Below, one piece after another: positions 1 to 7,880 of a DNA stretch of 64,000 nt. This stretch comes from Mucilaginibacter sp. (GTDB lineage Bacteria; Bacteroidota; Bacteroidia; Sphingobacteriales; Sphingobacteriaceae). Position 1 is the first letter of the stretch; each line of letters starts with the position of its first letter. Both the position numbers and the translations under genes were made by a program. The notes under the pieces were generated by a model. It ran no database searches, was not told where the DNA came from, and saw only the letters and a list, made by a program, of their open reading frames with translations. Where the stretch lies: positions 248,001 through 312,000 of the forward strand of contig JARLHA010000032.1 in NCBI GenBank assembly GCA_031292485.1. Reading direction: 5' to 3'.

Positions 1-2
1 AA

Positions 3-1676
3 GAACCATTTGACGTGTCGCCCTATGCTCAGGCGACATTTGAATATTTTTTACGGAACCCTATTTGCCAGGAAATGGGCCGCAAGTTTAAAATCTCTTT
101 TTCGTCGGGTGAGGACGATACCGCATTTTCCTACATTCACGACATCGGGGTGATCCCGAAGATCAACAGCAAGGGCGAGCGCGGTTTTAAAGTGGGTTTG
201 GCCGGTGGCCTGGGCGCACAGCCATTTATGGCCAGTATTGTAGAGGAGTTTTTACCAGAAGATCAGCTGATCCCCTATATTGAAGCTATCATCCGCGTGT
301 TTGACCGCCATGGCGAACGCAATAACCGCAACAAGGCCCGTTTAAAATATTTAGTGCAAAAAATTGGTTTAACAGAAGTTTTATTGCTTGCCGAAAATGA
401 AAGAAAAGCGCTTAAGGTAAAAACATATCCCATTAATAGGGATACCGTTCCTGCCCCGGCTCTTCCTGTCGAAATAGCTTATACTGAAGTGGCCATACGC
501 AACCCCTTACGCTATGAGCAATGGCTAATAACTAATGTTTTTGAGCAAAAGCAAAAAGGTTTTTATGGTGTTTATGTAAAAGTGCCTGTTGGCGACATTC
601 CTACGGCTACGGCGCGTAAACTGGTGGATGCTATAAAACCTTATGTAGCTGATGAGGTGCGTATCACCCAAAACCAGGGCTTGCTGCTTAAATATGTAAA
701 AAAAGAAGCATTACCTGCCTTATATAACGGTTTAACTGAACTTGACCTGTCGGCCCCGGGTTTTGACAGCCCGGCTGATGTAACTACCTGTCCCGGTACG
801 GATACCTGTAACCTGGGTATTTCCAACAGTATGACGCTTTCAAGGGTACTGGAAGATCTGATCTATAACGAATACGAAGAATTTATTTTCAACCGCGAAA
901 TCAAAATTAAGATCAGCGGCTGCATGAACTCATGCGGTCAGCATGGTTTGGCGCATATCGGTTTCCACGGCAGTTCCTTAAAGTCAGGTACCCGGGTGTT
1001 ACCATCGGTACAGGTATTATTAGGCGGCGGAACCGTGGGCGATGGCATTGGCCGGGCGGCCGAAAAAGTGATAAAAGTTCCCGCTAAGCGTGCTACAGGT
1101 GTATTAAGGGCCGTTTTAAACGATTATAAAAACAATTCAATAGCTGATGAAACTTTTCACAACTATTATGACCGGCTTGGCAAAGATTATTTTTATCAAT
1201 TATTAAAACCTCTGGCCGATCTGACCACCCTTACCGATGATGAATTTGTTGACTGGGGTCACCAGGAAACATTTGCTACCGCGATAGGAGTTGGCGAATG
1301 TGCGGGTGTTGTGATTGACCTGGTCGCTACATTGCTTTATGAATCCGACGAAAAATTTGGCTGGGCAAATGAAGCCTTTGAAGGCAAAAGATGGGCCGAT
1401 GCCATTTATCATGCTTACAATACCTTCATCAGTTCGGCAAAAGCTTTACTGTTGGATAAAAATATCAACAGCAGCACACAGTCTGGCATTATCCGCGAAT
1501 TTGATAATCACTATGTAAGCACGGGTGAAATAAGTTTACCAATCAGCTTTAACGACCTTGTTTTACAGATCAATAAAAACGAACCATCTGAAAATTTCGC
1601 TGCTGCTTATATCAGGGAAGCTGCTGAATTTTTAGAAACCGTAAAAGCAAAGAGAGAGGAATTGGTGCAATCATGA
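3..1676 (+). CDS. Nitrite/sulfite reductase (siroheme hemoprotein), 5'-truncated by the window edge
   Basis: This siroheme/4Fe-4S reductase most likely performs the six-electron reduction of sulfite to sulfide in the cytoplasm. The open frame runs to the window edge with no start codon, so the N-terminal part is missing; a GTG at 15 is in frame but coding clearly continues upstream of it. Counting from that GTG, the cluster cysteines are C259 and C265 (CPGTDTC, C-X5-C) and C303 and C307 (GCMNSC, C-X3-C), the classic arrangement that bridges siroheme and a 4Fe-4S cluster. The family also includes assimilatory nitrite reductases. Sulfite is preferred because the next genes make siroheme and reduce adenylyl sulfate. 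The 3' end overlaps cobA by 4 bp, which implies one operon. Confidence 0.9.
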   Translation, partial: EPFDVSPYAQATFEYFLRNPICQEMGRKFKISFSSGEDDTAFSYIHDIGVIPKINSKGERGFKVGLAGGLGAQPFMASIVEEFLPEDQLIPYIEAIIRVFDRHGERNNRNKARLKYLVQKIGLTEVLLLAENERKALKVKTYPINRDTVPAPALPVEIAYTEVAIRNPLRYEQWLITNVFEQKQKGFYGVYVKVPVGDIPTATARKLVDAIKPYVADEVRITQNQGLLLKYVKKEALPALYNGLTELDLSAPGFDSPADVTTCPGTDTCNLGISNSMTLSRVLEDLIYNEYEEFIFNREIKIKISGCMNSCGQHGLAHIGFHGSSLKSGTRVLPSVQVLLGGGTVGDGIGRAAEKVIKVPAKRATGVLRAVLNDYKNNSIADETFHNYYDRLGKDYFYQLLKPLADLTTLTDDEFVDWGHQETFATAIGVGECAGVVIDLVATLLYESDEKFGWANEAFEGKRWADAIYHAYNTFISSAKALLLDKNINSSTQSGIIREFDNHYVSTGEISLPISFNDLVLQINKNEPSENFAAAYIREAAEFLETVKAKREELVQS

Positions 1677-2461
1677 TGGTGACGACTGAAAAAAACATTA
1701 AAGAACCACGTATAACCCTTTTAGGTGCAGGTCCGGGCGACCCGGACCTGATTACCTTAAAAGGGGTAAAAGCATTAAAAACTGCTGATGTTGTTTTGTA
1801 TGATGCGCTGGTAAACGAAGAACTGCTTGAATTTGCTCCTGAAACGGCGGTTAAAGTTTACGTGGGCAAACGGTCGGGCGATCATACGCACTCACAGGAC
1901 GCTATCAACAAGCTGATGGTTGACTACGCCCTTAATTATGGCCACGTGGTTCGTTTAAAAGGCGGCGATCCGTTTGTTTTCGGACGCGGTTTTGAAGAAT
2001 TGGATTTTGCAGCGTCATACAGCATTCCCGCGGTAGTGATCCCGGGGATCTCCAGTTCGATAGGCGTTCCTGGGATGCAAAATATCCCTGTTACACACCG
2101 CGGTTTAAGCGAAAGTTTTTGGGTGATTACAGGCACTACCGCCAGCGGCCAAGTATCCGGTGACGTTTACCAGGCTGCCCGCACAAAGGCTACTGTAGTG
2201 GTGTTAATGGGTATTCATAAACTGGCTGAGATTACTGAAATATTTAAAAATGAAGGTAAAAACAAGTTGCCGGTAGCTATTATTCAGAGCGGAACTACCG
2301 ATAATGAAAAAGTAGCGGTTGGTATTGTAGATACCATTGTTGAAATTGCGGAAGAATATAAGATCACCTCGCCTGCGCTGATTGTTTTTGGCGAAGTGGT
2401 TTCGTTGCATCCCAAATTTCAACCCATTAAGGAATTTTATGACATCATTGCCGAAGAATAA
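1673..2461 (+). CDS. cobA: Uroporphyrinogen-III C-methyltransferase (SUMT)
   Basis: The enzyme transfers two methyl groups from S-adenosylmethionine to uroporphyrinogen III, giving precorrin-2, the precursor of siroheme. The 262 residues match the single-domain SUMT form. Visible motifs are the N-terminal SAM loop GAGPGDPDLIT (about residues 18-28) and VRLKGGDPFVFGRG (about 95-108), both typical of tetrapyrrole methylases. The start overlaps the end of the sulfite reductase gene (ATGATG), and the 3' end overlaps the dehydrogenase gene by 23 bp, so translation is probably coupled. The product would supply siroheme to the reductase upstream. The methylase assignment is firm; the exact start (first or second ATG) is not. 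Confidence 0.95.
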   Translation: MMVTTEKNIKEPRITLLGAGPGDPDLITLKGVKALKTADVVLYDALVNEELLEFAPETAVKVYVGKRSGDHTHSQDAINKLMVDYALNYGHVVRLKGGDPFVFGRGFEELDFAASYSIPAVVIPGISSSIGVPGMQNIPVTHRGLSESFWVITGTTASGQVSGDVYQAARTKATVVVLMGIHKLAEITEIFKNEGKNKLPVAIIQSGTTDNEKVAVGIVDTIVEIAEEYKITSPALIVFGEVVSLHPKFQPIKEFYDIIAEE

Positions 2462-3098
2462 TCAATCAAAAGCGGGCAAATCCGGGCATCCGAAAGGCAA
2501 TCCGTTGTTTCCTGTTTTTCTAAAGCTTAACCAACTGCATACGGTGTTGATTGGTGCAGGCAACATCGGTCTCGAAAAGCTGACCGCTATCCTGCAAAAC
2601 AGCCCCGAAGCAAAAGTTACAGTGATAGCTTTAATGATTATTCCCGAAGTATATGCATTGGCGGCCGGATATGAACGTGTCAATATCATACTAAAATCTT
2701 TTACTGAAACTGACCTTGATGAAGGGGATATTGTGGTAGCAGCTACCAATAACCCCGAATTAAATGATTCTATCAGGACAGCGGCACGTAGCCGCAGGTT
2801 ATTGGTAAATATTGCGGATAAACCCGATTTGTGTGATTTTTATTTGGGGTCGATAGTTCAGAAAGGCGATTTGAAGATTGCCATATCCACCAACGGCAAA
2901 TCACCTACCATCGCCAAAAGGTTGAAAGAGGTATTAAACGAAGCTTTGCCGGACGAACTGGACACTACTTTGCAGCAAATGAGCCGTTTAAGGGACACGC
3001 TGAGCGGTGACTTTGCAGGTAAAGTAAAAGCATTAAACGAGATCACTTCGGTATTGGTGAGTGGTCAGGTAACAAAAGATGATAACAATGGCGATTGA
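2439..3098 (+). CDS. Precorrin-2 dehydrogenase / sirohydrochlorin ferrochelatase (CysG N-terminal-like)
   Basis: The protein (219 residues) resembles the NAD-binding dehydrogenase half of CysG, which oxidises precorrin-2 to sirohydrochlorin and can insert iron to make siroheme. The NAD-binding fold is marked by VLIGAGNIGLEKL near residue 40, followed by VVAATNNPELN and a segment rich in basic residues, as in Met8/CysG-N proteins. The chosen ATG lies inside the end of cobA and has an AAGGA sequence 7-11 bases upstream; an in-frame start 57 bp further upstream would add 19 residues that look unrelated to the family. In enterobacteria this domain is fused to SUMT, whereas here the two activities are separate, overlapping genes. 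Confidence 0.88.
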   Translation: MTSLPKNNQSKAGKSGHPKGNPLFPVFLKLNQLHTVLIGAGNIGLEKLTAILQNSPEAKVTVIALMIIPEVYALAAGYERVNIILKSFTETDLDEGDIVVAATNNPELNDSIRTAARSRRLLVNIADKPDLCDFYLGSIVQKGDLKIAISTNGKSPTIAKRLKEVLNEALPDELDTTLQQMSRLRDTLSGDFAGKVKALNEITSVLVSGQVTKDDNNGD

Positions 3099-3148
3099 TC
3101 TGTCAAAAGAATGATCATCGCTTTTTAATAAAATATTAGTTTTTTAAA

Positions 3149-3880
3149 ATGATTGATATAGCAGAAGATCTGAAACAACAAACTGAAGGCTTAGGGGCCG
3201 TTGAAACTTTGGCTTACCTGGCGGATATGTTCGAGGGTAAAATCATATTCTCTACCAGTTTTGGATGGGAAGACCAGGTGGTTACCCATATGATATTTGA
3301 CAATAACCTGCCCATAAAGGTTTTTACCCTCGAAACAGGCAGGCTGTTTCCTGAGACATACTATGTTTGGAACCGCACCATGGAAATTTTCGGTCAGCCC
3401 ATACACGCCTATTACCCACGGCAGGACCTGCTTGAACAAATGGTGACTAAAAAGGGCCCGAACAGCTTTTATGAATCAGTGGAAAATCGCAAGGAGTGCT
3501 GCAATATCAGGAAGGTAGAACCTTTGAAGCGGGCGCTTTCGGGTAACGACATCTGGATCACCGGCATCCGTGCCGAACAATCGCCGGTAAGGGGTTCAAT
3601 GGAAAATATTGAATGGGACGACCAAAATAAATTGATAAAGTTCCATCCTATTTACCATTGGTCAATTGAGGAAGTAAAAGACTATATCAAATTATATAAC
3701 ATTCCTTATAACACATTGCACGACAGAGGATTCCCAAGCATAGGCTGTGCGCCATGTACCCGTGCCGTACAACCCGGCGAAGATTTTAGGGCAGGCCGAT
3801 GGTGGTGGGAGGATAAATCCAAAAAAGAGTGCGGATTGCATGATACATCGGCTGCTACGTTAGAGACTGTCAGAGGATAA
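3149..3880 (+). CDS. cysH: Adenylyl-sulfate (APS/PAPS) reductase, iron-sulfur type
   Basis: The enzyme reduces activated sulfate to sulfite with thioredoxin or a similar donor, the step before the sulfite reductase encoded upstream. The 243 residues contain the ATP-pyrophosphatase-like fold (STSFGWED, residues 35-42; LETGRLFPET, 61-70). Paired cysteines C117-C118 and C200-C203 are the ligand set of the 4Fe-4S cluster that marks the APS-reducing bacterial class; C228 in KKECGLH is the catalytic cysteine. The enterobacterial PAPS-specific class lacks these cluster cysteines, so APS is the likely substrate (family inference). The gene follows the dehydrogenase by 50 bp on the same strand and ends in a perfect hairpin. 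Confidence 0.93.
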   Translation: MIDIAEDLKQQTEGLGAVETLAYLADMFEGKIIFSTSFGWEDQVVTHMIFDNNLPIKVFTLETGRLFPETYYVWNRTMEIFGQPIHAYYPRQDLLEQMVTKKGPNSFYESVENRKECCNIRKVEPLKRALSGNDIWITGIRAEQSPVRGSMENIEWDDQNKLIKFHPIYHWSIEEVKDYIKLYNIPYNTLHDRGFPSIGCAPCTRAVQPGEDFRAGRWWWEDKSKKECGLHDTSAATLETVRG

Positions 3881-3888
3881 CCCGATGA

Positions 3889-3923
3889 AAGACTTCCGAA
3901 GTTTTCAAAACTTCGGAAGTCTT
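3889..3923 (+). terminator. Bidirectional terminator hairpin between cysH and rlmB
   Basis: A perfect inverted repeat with 17-bp arms around a single base (AAGACTTCCGAAGTTTT / AAAACTTCGGAAGTCTT). It sits in the 46-bp gap between two convergent genes, and its A/T-rich flanks could end transcripts from both sides. Confidence 0.8.
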
Positions 3924-3926
3924 ATA

Positions 3927-4688
3927 CTAACCCAATCTCTGTCGAATAGCCTCATAAAGAATCACTCCCGTTGCAACCGAAACATTCAGCGATTCAATCT
4001 CGCCATACATCGGTATTTTGGCTAAATAGTCAGATAGTCTGATGATCTCATTCCGCACACCGTCTTCCTCTGACCCCATGATAATGGCTGTAGGCGCAGT
4101 GTAATCGGGTTTGTAAATATCTTCTTTGGTTTTCTCCGTGCAGCATACCAGCTGTAAGCCCGATTCCTGCAAAAACTTCACCGTTTGTAAAAGGTTGTCA
4201 TGCCGGCAAACCGGGATCTTGTATAGGGCACCTGCAGACGTTTTGATAGCGTCGGGGTTGATCTGCGCCGAACCTTTGGATGGAATAACAATGGCATGTA
4301 CACCGGCACACTCTGCGGTACGGGCAATGGCGCCCATATTGCGCACATCAGTAATGGAATCCAAAACCAGGATCAAAGGCACCTGGCCATTTTCAAATAT
4401 CTGCGGAATGATGTTTTCTATTTTCTCGTAAACTATCGGCGAAATAAAAGCGACGGCGCCCTGGTGGTTTTTTTGCGTCAGCCGGTTTAGCTTTTCGATA
4501 GGCACCTGCTGGGCTGTTATACCATATTCGTGCAATAACTCTTTAAGCTCGGTAAGCAGGCCGCCACCGGCCCCCCTTTGCAGGTACAAGGCCTCAATTT
4601 CTTTTCCCGACCGGATGGCTTCAATAACCGCGCGGATGCCAAAAACCATTTGATTATTTTCGCGAACTGGCCTGGAATTGTAATTCAT
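3927..4688 (-). CDS. rlmB: 23S rRNA (guanosine-2'-O-)-methyltransferase RlmB (SpoU/TrmH family)
   Basis: This SPOUT-class methyltransferase is expected to methylate the ribose of a conserved guanosine in 23S rRNA using SAM. The N-terminal substrate-binding domain (QMVFGIRAVIEAIRSG near the start) is followed by the three SpoU motifs: motif 1 around DVRNMGAIARTAECAG, motif 2 IIMGSEEDGV and motif 3 IESLNVSVATGVILYEA, which form the knotted SAM site. I chose the ATG giving MNYNSRPVREN as the start because homologues begin a short distance before the VFGIRAV segment; an upstream ATG at 4721 would add 11 residues. TrmH-type tRNA methyltransferases are related, but the N-terminal domain favours RlmB. 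The gene converges on cysH and diverges from dnaB. Confidence 0.88.
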   Translation of the reverse strand: MNYNSRPVRENNQMVFGIRAVIEAIRSGKEIEALYLQRGAGGGLLTELKELLHEYGITAQQVPIEKLNRLTQKNHQGAVAFISPIVYEKIENIIPQIFENGQVPLILVLDSITDVRNMGAIARTAECAGVHAIVIPSKGSAQINPDAIKTSAGALYKIPVCRHDNLLQTVKFLQESGLQLVCCTEKTKEDIYKPDYTAPTAIIMGSEEDGVRNEIIRLSDYLAKIPMYGEIESLNVSVATGVILYEAIRQRLG

Positions 4689-4793
4689 TTTACTATCTTT
4701 TAAAAAGCCAAAAGTAGCCATATTAATTGATTTAGCACTTATTGAACCCGGGTAAAGATTCGGTCTGCGCTAAATAATTAACATTTGCAAACT

Positions 4794-4932
4794 TTATCCA
4801 CATATAGCTAAATAGCTGGTTTATAATTGTTAAATTTGGATATCAACATCTTGCTAACATCTGATGTTAATAAAGTATTTTTCTCAACAATTTTTGTTGA
4901 TTTCGGATAGTCAAACTTTGGGGTTATCCACC
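4794..4932 (+). promoter_or_regulatory. AT-rich dnaB leader with one perfect and one near DnaA box
   Basis: The roughly 320-bp gap between divergent rlmB and dnaB is strongly AT-rich. A perfect DnaA-box consensus TTATCCACA lies at 4794-4802, and a one-mismatch version TTATCCACC at 4924-4932 in the same orientation. Between them are poly-A/T tracts and TGTTAATAAAG-like sequence. That DnaA binds here is inference. Confidence 0.5.
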
Positions 4933-4973
4933 GCGAAAAAATCAACATAAAAATCAGTCTTAAAAACAATAAA

Positions 4974-5002
4974 TTGAACCGTTCTTTTTTTGTATATTTT
5001 TG
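4974..5002 (+). promoter_or_regulatory. Bacteroidota-type promoter of dnaB
   Basis: TTG at 4974-4976 and TATTTTTG at 4995-5002 fit the -33/-7 consensus (TTG, 17-23 bases, TAnnTTTG) with an 18-base spacer. The -7 box ends 5 bases before the dnaB ATG, so the transcript would be nearly leaderless. Confidence 0.6.
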
Positions 5003-5007
5003 TTGCG

Positions 5008-6570
5008 ATGATTATTGAAAACGAAAACCAATATAACAAGCCGAACGCTACCGACCGTAAAAGCAGGATCACCAACCCAACCCCTTACAGTGGTTTGGGT
5101 AAACTTCCTCCCCAGGCAATTGACCTTGAAGAGGCCGTTTTAGGTGCATTAATGCTTGAGAAAGATGCCCTTTCTTCTGTAATCGATATTTTAAAACCTG
5201 ATGTGTTTTATAAAGATAACCATCAGAAAATTTTTCAGGCCATCCGAACCTTGTTCGAAAAATCATCCCCCGTAGATATCCTTACCGTTACCTCGCAACT
5301 TCGCTCACAGGGCGAGTTGGAGATGATCGGCGGCGCCTATTATATCACCGAACTAACCAACCGTGTAGCATCGGCTGCCAATATTGAGTTTCACTCGCGG
5401 ATTATCATTCAAAAATTCATCCAGCGTGAACTGATCAGGATCTCTACAGAGGTGATCCAGAGCGCTTATGAAGATACTACCGACGTGCTTGACCTGTTGG
5501 ATAAGGCCGAAAAAAACCTCTTCGAGATTGCCCAGAATAACCTCAGGCGGGATTCGCGAAAGATGGACGACCTGATGCACGAAGCGTTGAAAGAAATTGA
5601 AGCGCTGAAAGATAAAAAAGATGGTTTAACAGGTGTAGCGTCGGGCTTTACCGACCTTGACCGTATGACCTCCGGCTGGCAAAAGTCCGACCTGGTGATT
5701 ATCGCGGCCCGCCCCGCGATGGGTAAAACAGCCTTCGTTTTAAGCTGTGCCCGTAACGCCGCAGTTGATTTTAATAAACCGGTGGTGGTATTCTCGCTTG
5801 AAATGTCCTCTGTTCAATTGGTTAACCGTTTAATATCCGGCGAAACACAAATTGAGCAGGAAAAGATCCGCAAGGGAAACCTGGAAGAATGGGAATGGGC
5901 GCAGATCCACTCCAAGATCGGCAGGCTGGAGCAGGCGCCGTTGATCATTGACGATACGCCGGCGCTTAATATTTTTGAATTCAGGGCAAAATGCCGCCGA
6001 TTAAAATCGCAGCATGATATCCAGCTGATCGTAATTGACTACCTGCAGCTGATGCACGGCAAAGGCGCGGATGGTAAAGGCGGTGGTAACCGTGAACAAG
6101 AAATTGGCAGTATCTCACGGGCGCTCAAATCCGTGGCAAAAGAGTTAAACGTTCCGGTAATTGCTTTGTCGCAGTTAAGCCGTGCGGTTGAAAGCCGTCC
6201 CGGTGGCTCCAAAAGGCCGATGCTTTCGGACTTACGTGAATCCGGTTCCATTGAGCAGGATGCGGATATGGTGTTGTTCCTTTACCGCCCTGAATACTAT
6301 GGGCTGGAAGTGGATGAGGACAATATGCCGACAGCCGGTGTAGGCGAGGTTATCATTGCCAAGCACCGTAACGGCGAAACCGGCCGCGTTCGCCTGAAAT
6401 TTGTGGGTAAATATGTTAAATTCACCGACCTTGATACAGGTATGGACGGTTCGTTTACAGCCACTAACGCATTCTCAGGCCTTGCCCCTTCGCAGGATTT
6501 TGAAAAACCAAACAACTTTATTATCCGCCCATCGCGGATGGACGATATAGATGATGAGCAGCCGTTTTAG
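5008..6570 (+). CDS. dnaB: Replicative DNA helicase DnaB
   Basis: This is the hexameric 5'-3' helicase that unwinds DNA at the replication fork. The 520 residues contain the N-terminal primase-interacting domain (PPQAIDLEEAVLGALMLEKDA, about 30-50) and the RecA-like helicase domain with Walker A AARPAMGKTAF, Walker B LIVIDYLQLM, the arginine-rich segment SQLSRAVESRP and SDLRESGSIEQDAD. No intein or insertion interrupts it. The ATG at 5008 directly follows the -7 promoter box; a TTG 18 bp upstream is less plausible because it lies inside the promoter. The C-terminal tail (SGLAPSQDF to the end) is acidic and less conserved. The gene stands alone, divergent from rlmB. Confidence 0.97.
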   Translation: MIIENENQYNKPNATDRKSRITNPTPYSGLGKLPPQAIDLEEAVLGALMLEKDALSSVIDILKPDVFYKDNHQKIFQAIRTLFEKSSPVDILTVTSQLRSQGELEMIGGAYYITELTNRVASAANIEFHSRIIIQKFIQRELIRISTEVIQSAYEDTTDVLDLLDKAEKNLFEIAQNNLRRDSRKMDDLMHEALKEIEALKDKKDGLTGVASGFTDLDRMTSGWQKSDLVIIAARPAMGKTAFVLSCARNAAVDFNKPVVVFSLEMSSVQLVNRLISGETQIEQEKIRKGNLEEWEWAQIHSKIGRLEQAPLIIDDTPALNIFEFRAKCRRLKSQHDIQLIVIDYLQLMHGKGADGKGGGNREQEIGSISRALKSVAKELNVPVIALSQLSRAVESRPGGSKRPMLSDLRESGSIEQDADMVLFLYRPEYYGLEVDEDNMPTAGVGEVIIAKHRNGETGRVRLKFVGKYVKFTDLDTGMDGSFTATNAFSGLAPSQDFEKPNNFIIRPSRMDDIDDEQPF

Positions 6571-6594
6571 CCCCCTGGCCCCCTAAAGGGGGAA
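6571..6594 (+). terminator. C/G-rich hairpin after dnaB
   Basis: The sequence CCCCCTAAAGGGGG (6579-6592) forms a 5-bp hairpin directly after the dnaB stop and is followed by AATGTTTT. A preceding CCCCCTGG copy makes it look like a known kind of Bacteroidota intergenic repeat. It may act as a terminator; the repeat nature is from memory, not from a search. Confidence 0.5.
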
Positions 6595-6609
6595 TGTTTT
6601 CGAAGATAG

Positions 6610-6695
6610 TTTAATATCGAATGATGAATAACCGATGTTGAATGATGAAGTAAAGTTTGGCGTTCGGCATTCAGGATTCACTATTCGATATTAAA
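6610..6695. repeat. 86-bp imperfect palindrome with exact 13-bp ends
   Basis: The ends TTTAATATCGAAT (6610-6622) and ATTCGATATTAAA (6683-6695) are exact inverted copies, and the interior pairs imperfectly (GAATGATGAAT against ATTCACTATTC-type segments). The whole element could fold into one long hairpin. It has no coding capacity and lies in the 280-bp gap between dnaB and the TIR gene; the rest of that gap shows no feature. Confidence 0.65.
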
Positions 6696-6850
6696 AGTTT
6701 TTACCTTAGAACCGCAACGAACCAATAAGTATTTACTTTAAAGAAATTAGTAGTTGCTATTATCCTTTATGCTATATTTTTTCGTTTGTTTTTCCTGTCC
6801 ATAAACAATCTGCCAATCAGTACGTTGGCATTAAAACTAAATCAGACCTC

Positions 6851-7636
6851 ATGATATTTTTAAGCCTCCATACCCGGGATAAAGCGGTAGTTGAACCCAT
6901 TGCCATCAAACTATCAACGGTTTATGGAAATGAAAAAGTATTTTATGATGGCTGGACCAGGCAACCATGTGAAGGAATCACCGGCAAAAACGAACAGGTA
7001 TTAGCAAAGTGTGAATTTTTCTTCTTTTTCGTATCAAAAAACAGCCTCGATAGTGATCTTTTAAAACAGGAATGGCAAAAAGCGATCTATAACGCGACAG
7101 ATAACCATGCGCAAATCATTCCGGTAAAGCTGGACGACTGTATGATGCCCCCTGTCCTGTTGCAGACCTTATATATAGACATGTTTGGAACGGGTGCAGA
7201 CTATGGCCTACGACAAATGATCGATGTGATCAATAAGAAAAACACGCTGCAATTGGTTGAAAAGACTTACGAAAATGTACGCGGGTATAAAATCATGTCG
7301 AAATCAATCAACAATGAGTTGTTCCTGGAAGTAAGGGCCGAAACTTATGTGGAACCGATATCGAAATATATTGTGCTGTTAAACCATGATCAGCACGAAA
7401 TTGAGGGCAAATGCATCAATAATGTATTGATCCAGCAGGTTTTTGTGAAAGATGTTGAGGTAGGCGAAAACTATAAAAGCAACGGCATCTTTTTTGATTT
7501 GGTGCGGCCAATTGCTCCCGGTTTCCCTATAAAATTCCTGATAAAAAGTAAAAACGGCCACCCGATCCGTTTTAACGGCATCATGCGCGAGATCAGCGAA
7601 AATAAGATCAGGCATATCCCCATCATTGACGAATAG
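6851..7636 (+). CDS. TIR-domain protein with an unassigned C-terminal domain
   Basis: Residues 1 to about 130 form a TIR domain: IFLSLHTRD opens the fold, VFYDGWTRQPCEGITGKN matches the BB-loop region, and SKNSLDSDLLKQEWQKAI carries E74 at the position of the catalytic glutamate of NAD-cleaving TIR enzymes. Many bacterial TIR proteins deplete NAD+ or make signal nucleotides in phage defence; that activity is inferred here. Residues 135-261 look beta-rich and match no domain I can name; they are too short for APAZ or SAVED and show no STING features. There is no signal peptide or membrane segment. No Argonaute, nucleotide cyclase or ThsA-like gene is next to it, so it is an orphan or works alone. 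Hairpin repeats flank it on both sides. Confidence 0.8.
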   Translation: MIFLSLHTRDKAVVEPIAIKLSTVYGNEKVFYDGWTRQPCEGITGKNEQVLAKCEFFFFFVSKNSLDSDLLKQEWQKAIYNATDNHAQIIPVKLDDCMMPPVLLQTLYIDMFGTGADYGLRQMIDVINKKNTLQLVEKTYENVRGYKIMSKSINNELFLEVRAETYVEPISKYIVLLNHDQHEIEGKCINNVLIQQVFVKDVEVGENYKSNGIFFDLVRPIAPGFPIKFLIKSKNGHPIRFNGIMREISENKIRHIPIIDE

Positions 7637-7692
7637 GCAGAAATATAAACATAGGAAAAGCACTGGAAATTGCCCGGAAACAGAAAAAACTG

Positions 7693-7727
7693 CTGACAAG
7701 ATTTTGTCAGTGACAAAATTTTGTCAG
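7693..7727. repeat. Two adjacent palindromes of the form TGACAAAATTTTGTCA
   Basis: An 18-bp palindrome with one mismatched pair (7693-7710) is directly followed by a perfect 16-bp palindrome TGACAAAATTTTGTCA (7711-7726). The tandem arrangement resembles a double operator or a double hairpin behind the TIR gene. Confidence 0.6.
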
Positions 7728-7763
7728 TAGTTAAGTTGTTAATTATCAGCCATGTTGCGCTTT

Positions 7764-7795
7764 GTTGCAGGGTGTTGCAAACACACACCTGCAAC
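7764..7795. repeat. 8-bp stem-loop downstream of the tandem palindromes
   Basis: GTTGCAGG (7764-7771) and CCTGCAAC (7788-7795) are exact inverted copies around a 16-base loop that itself contains GTGT and ACAC. It lies between the convergent TIR and SRPBCC genes and may act as a transcript end. Confidence 0.4.
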
Positions 7796-7880
7796 CGCAA
7801 ATTTCCATTTATGAACCTGGCTTATGGTAATTGCGCTCAATCGTTTCTAGACTTCTAAGAAGCGACACAGAAATATTTTA

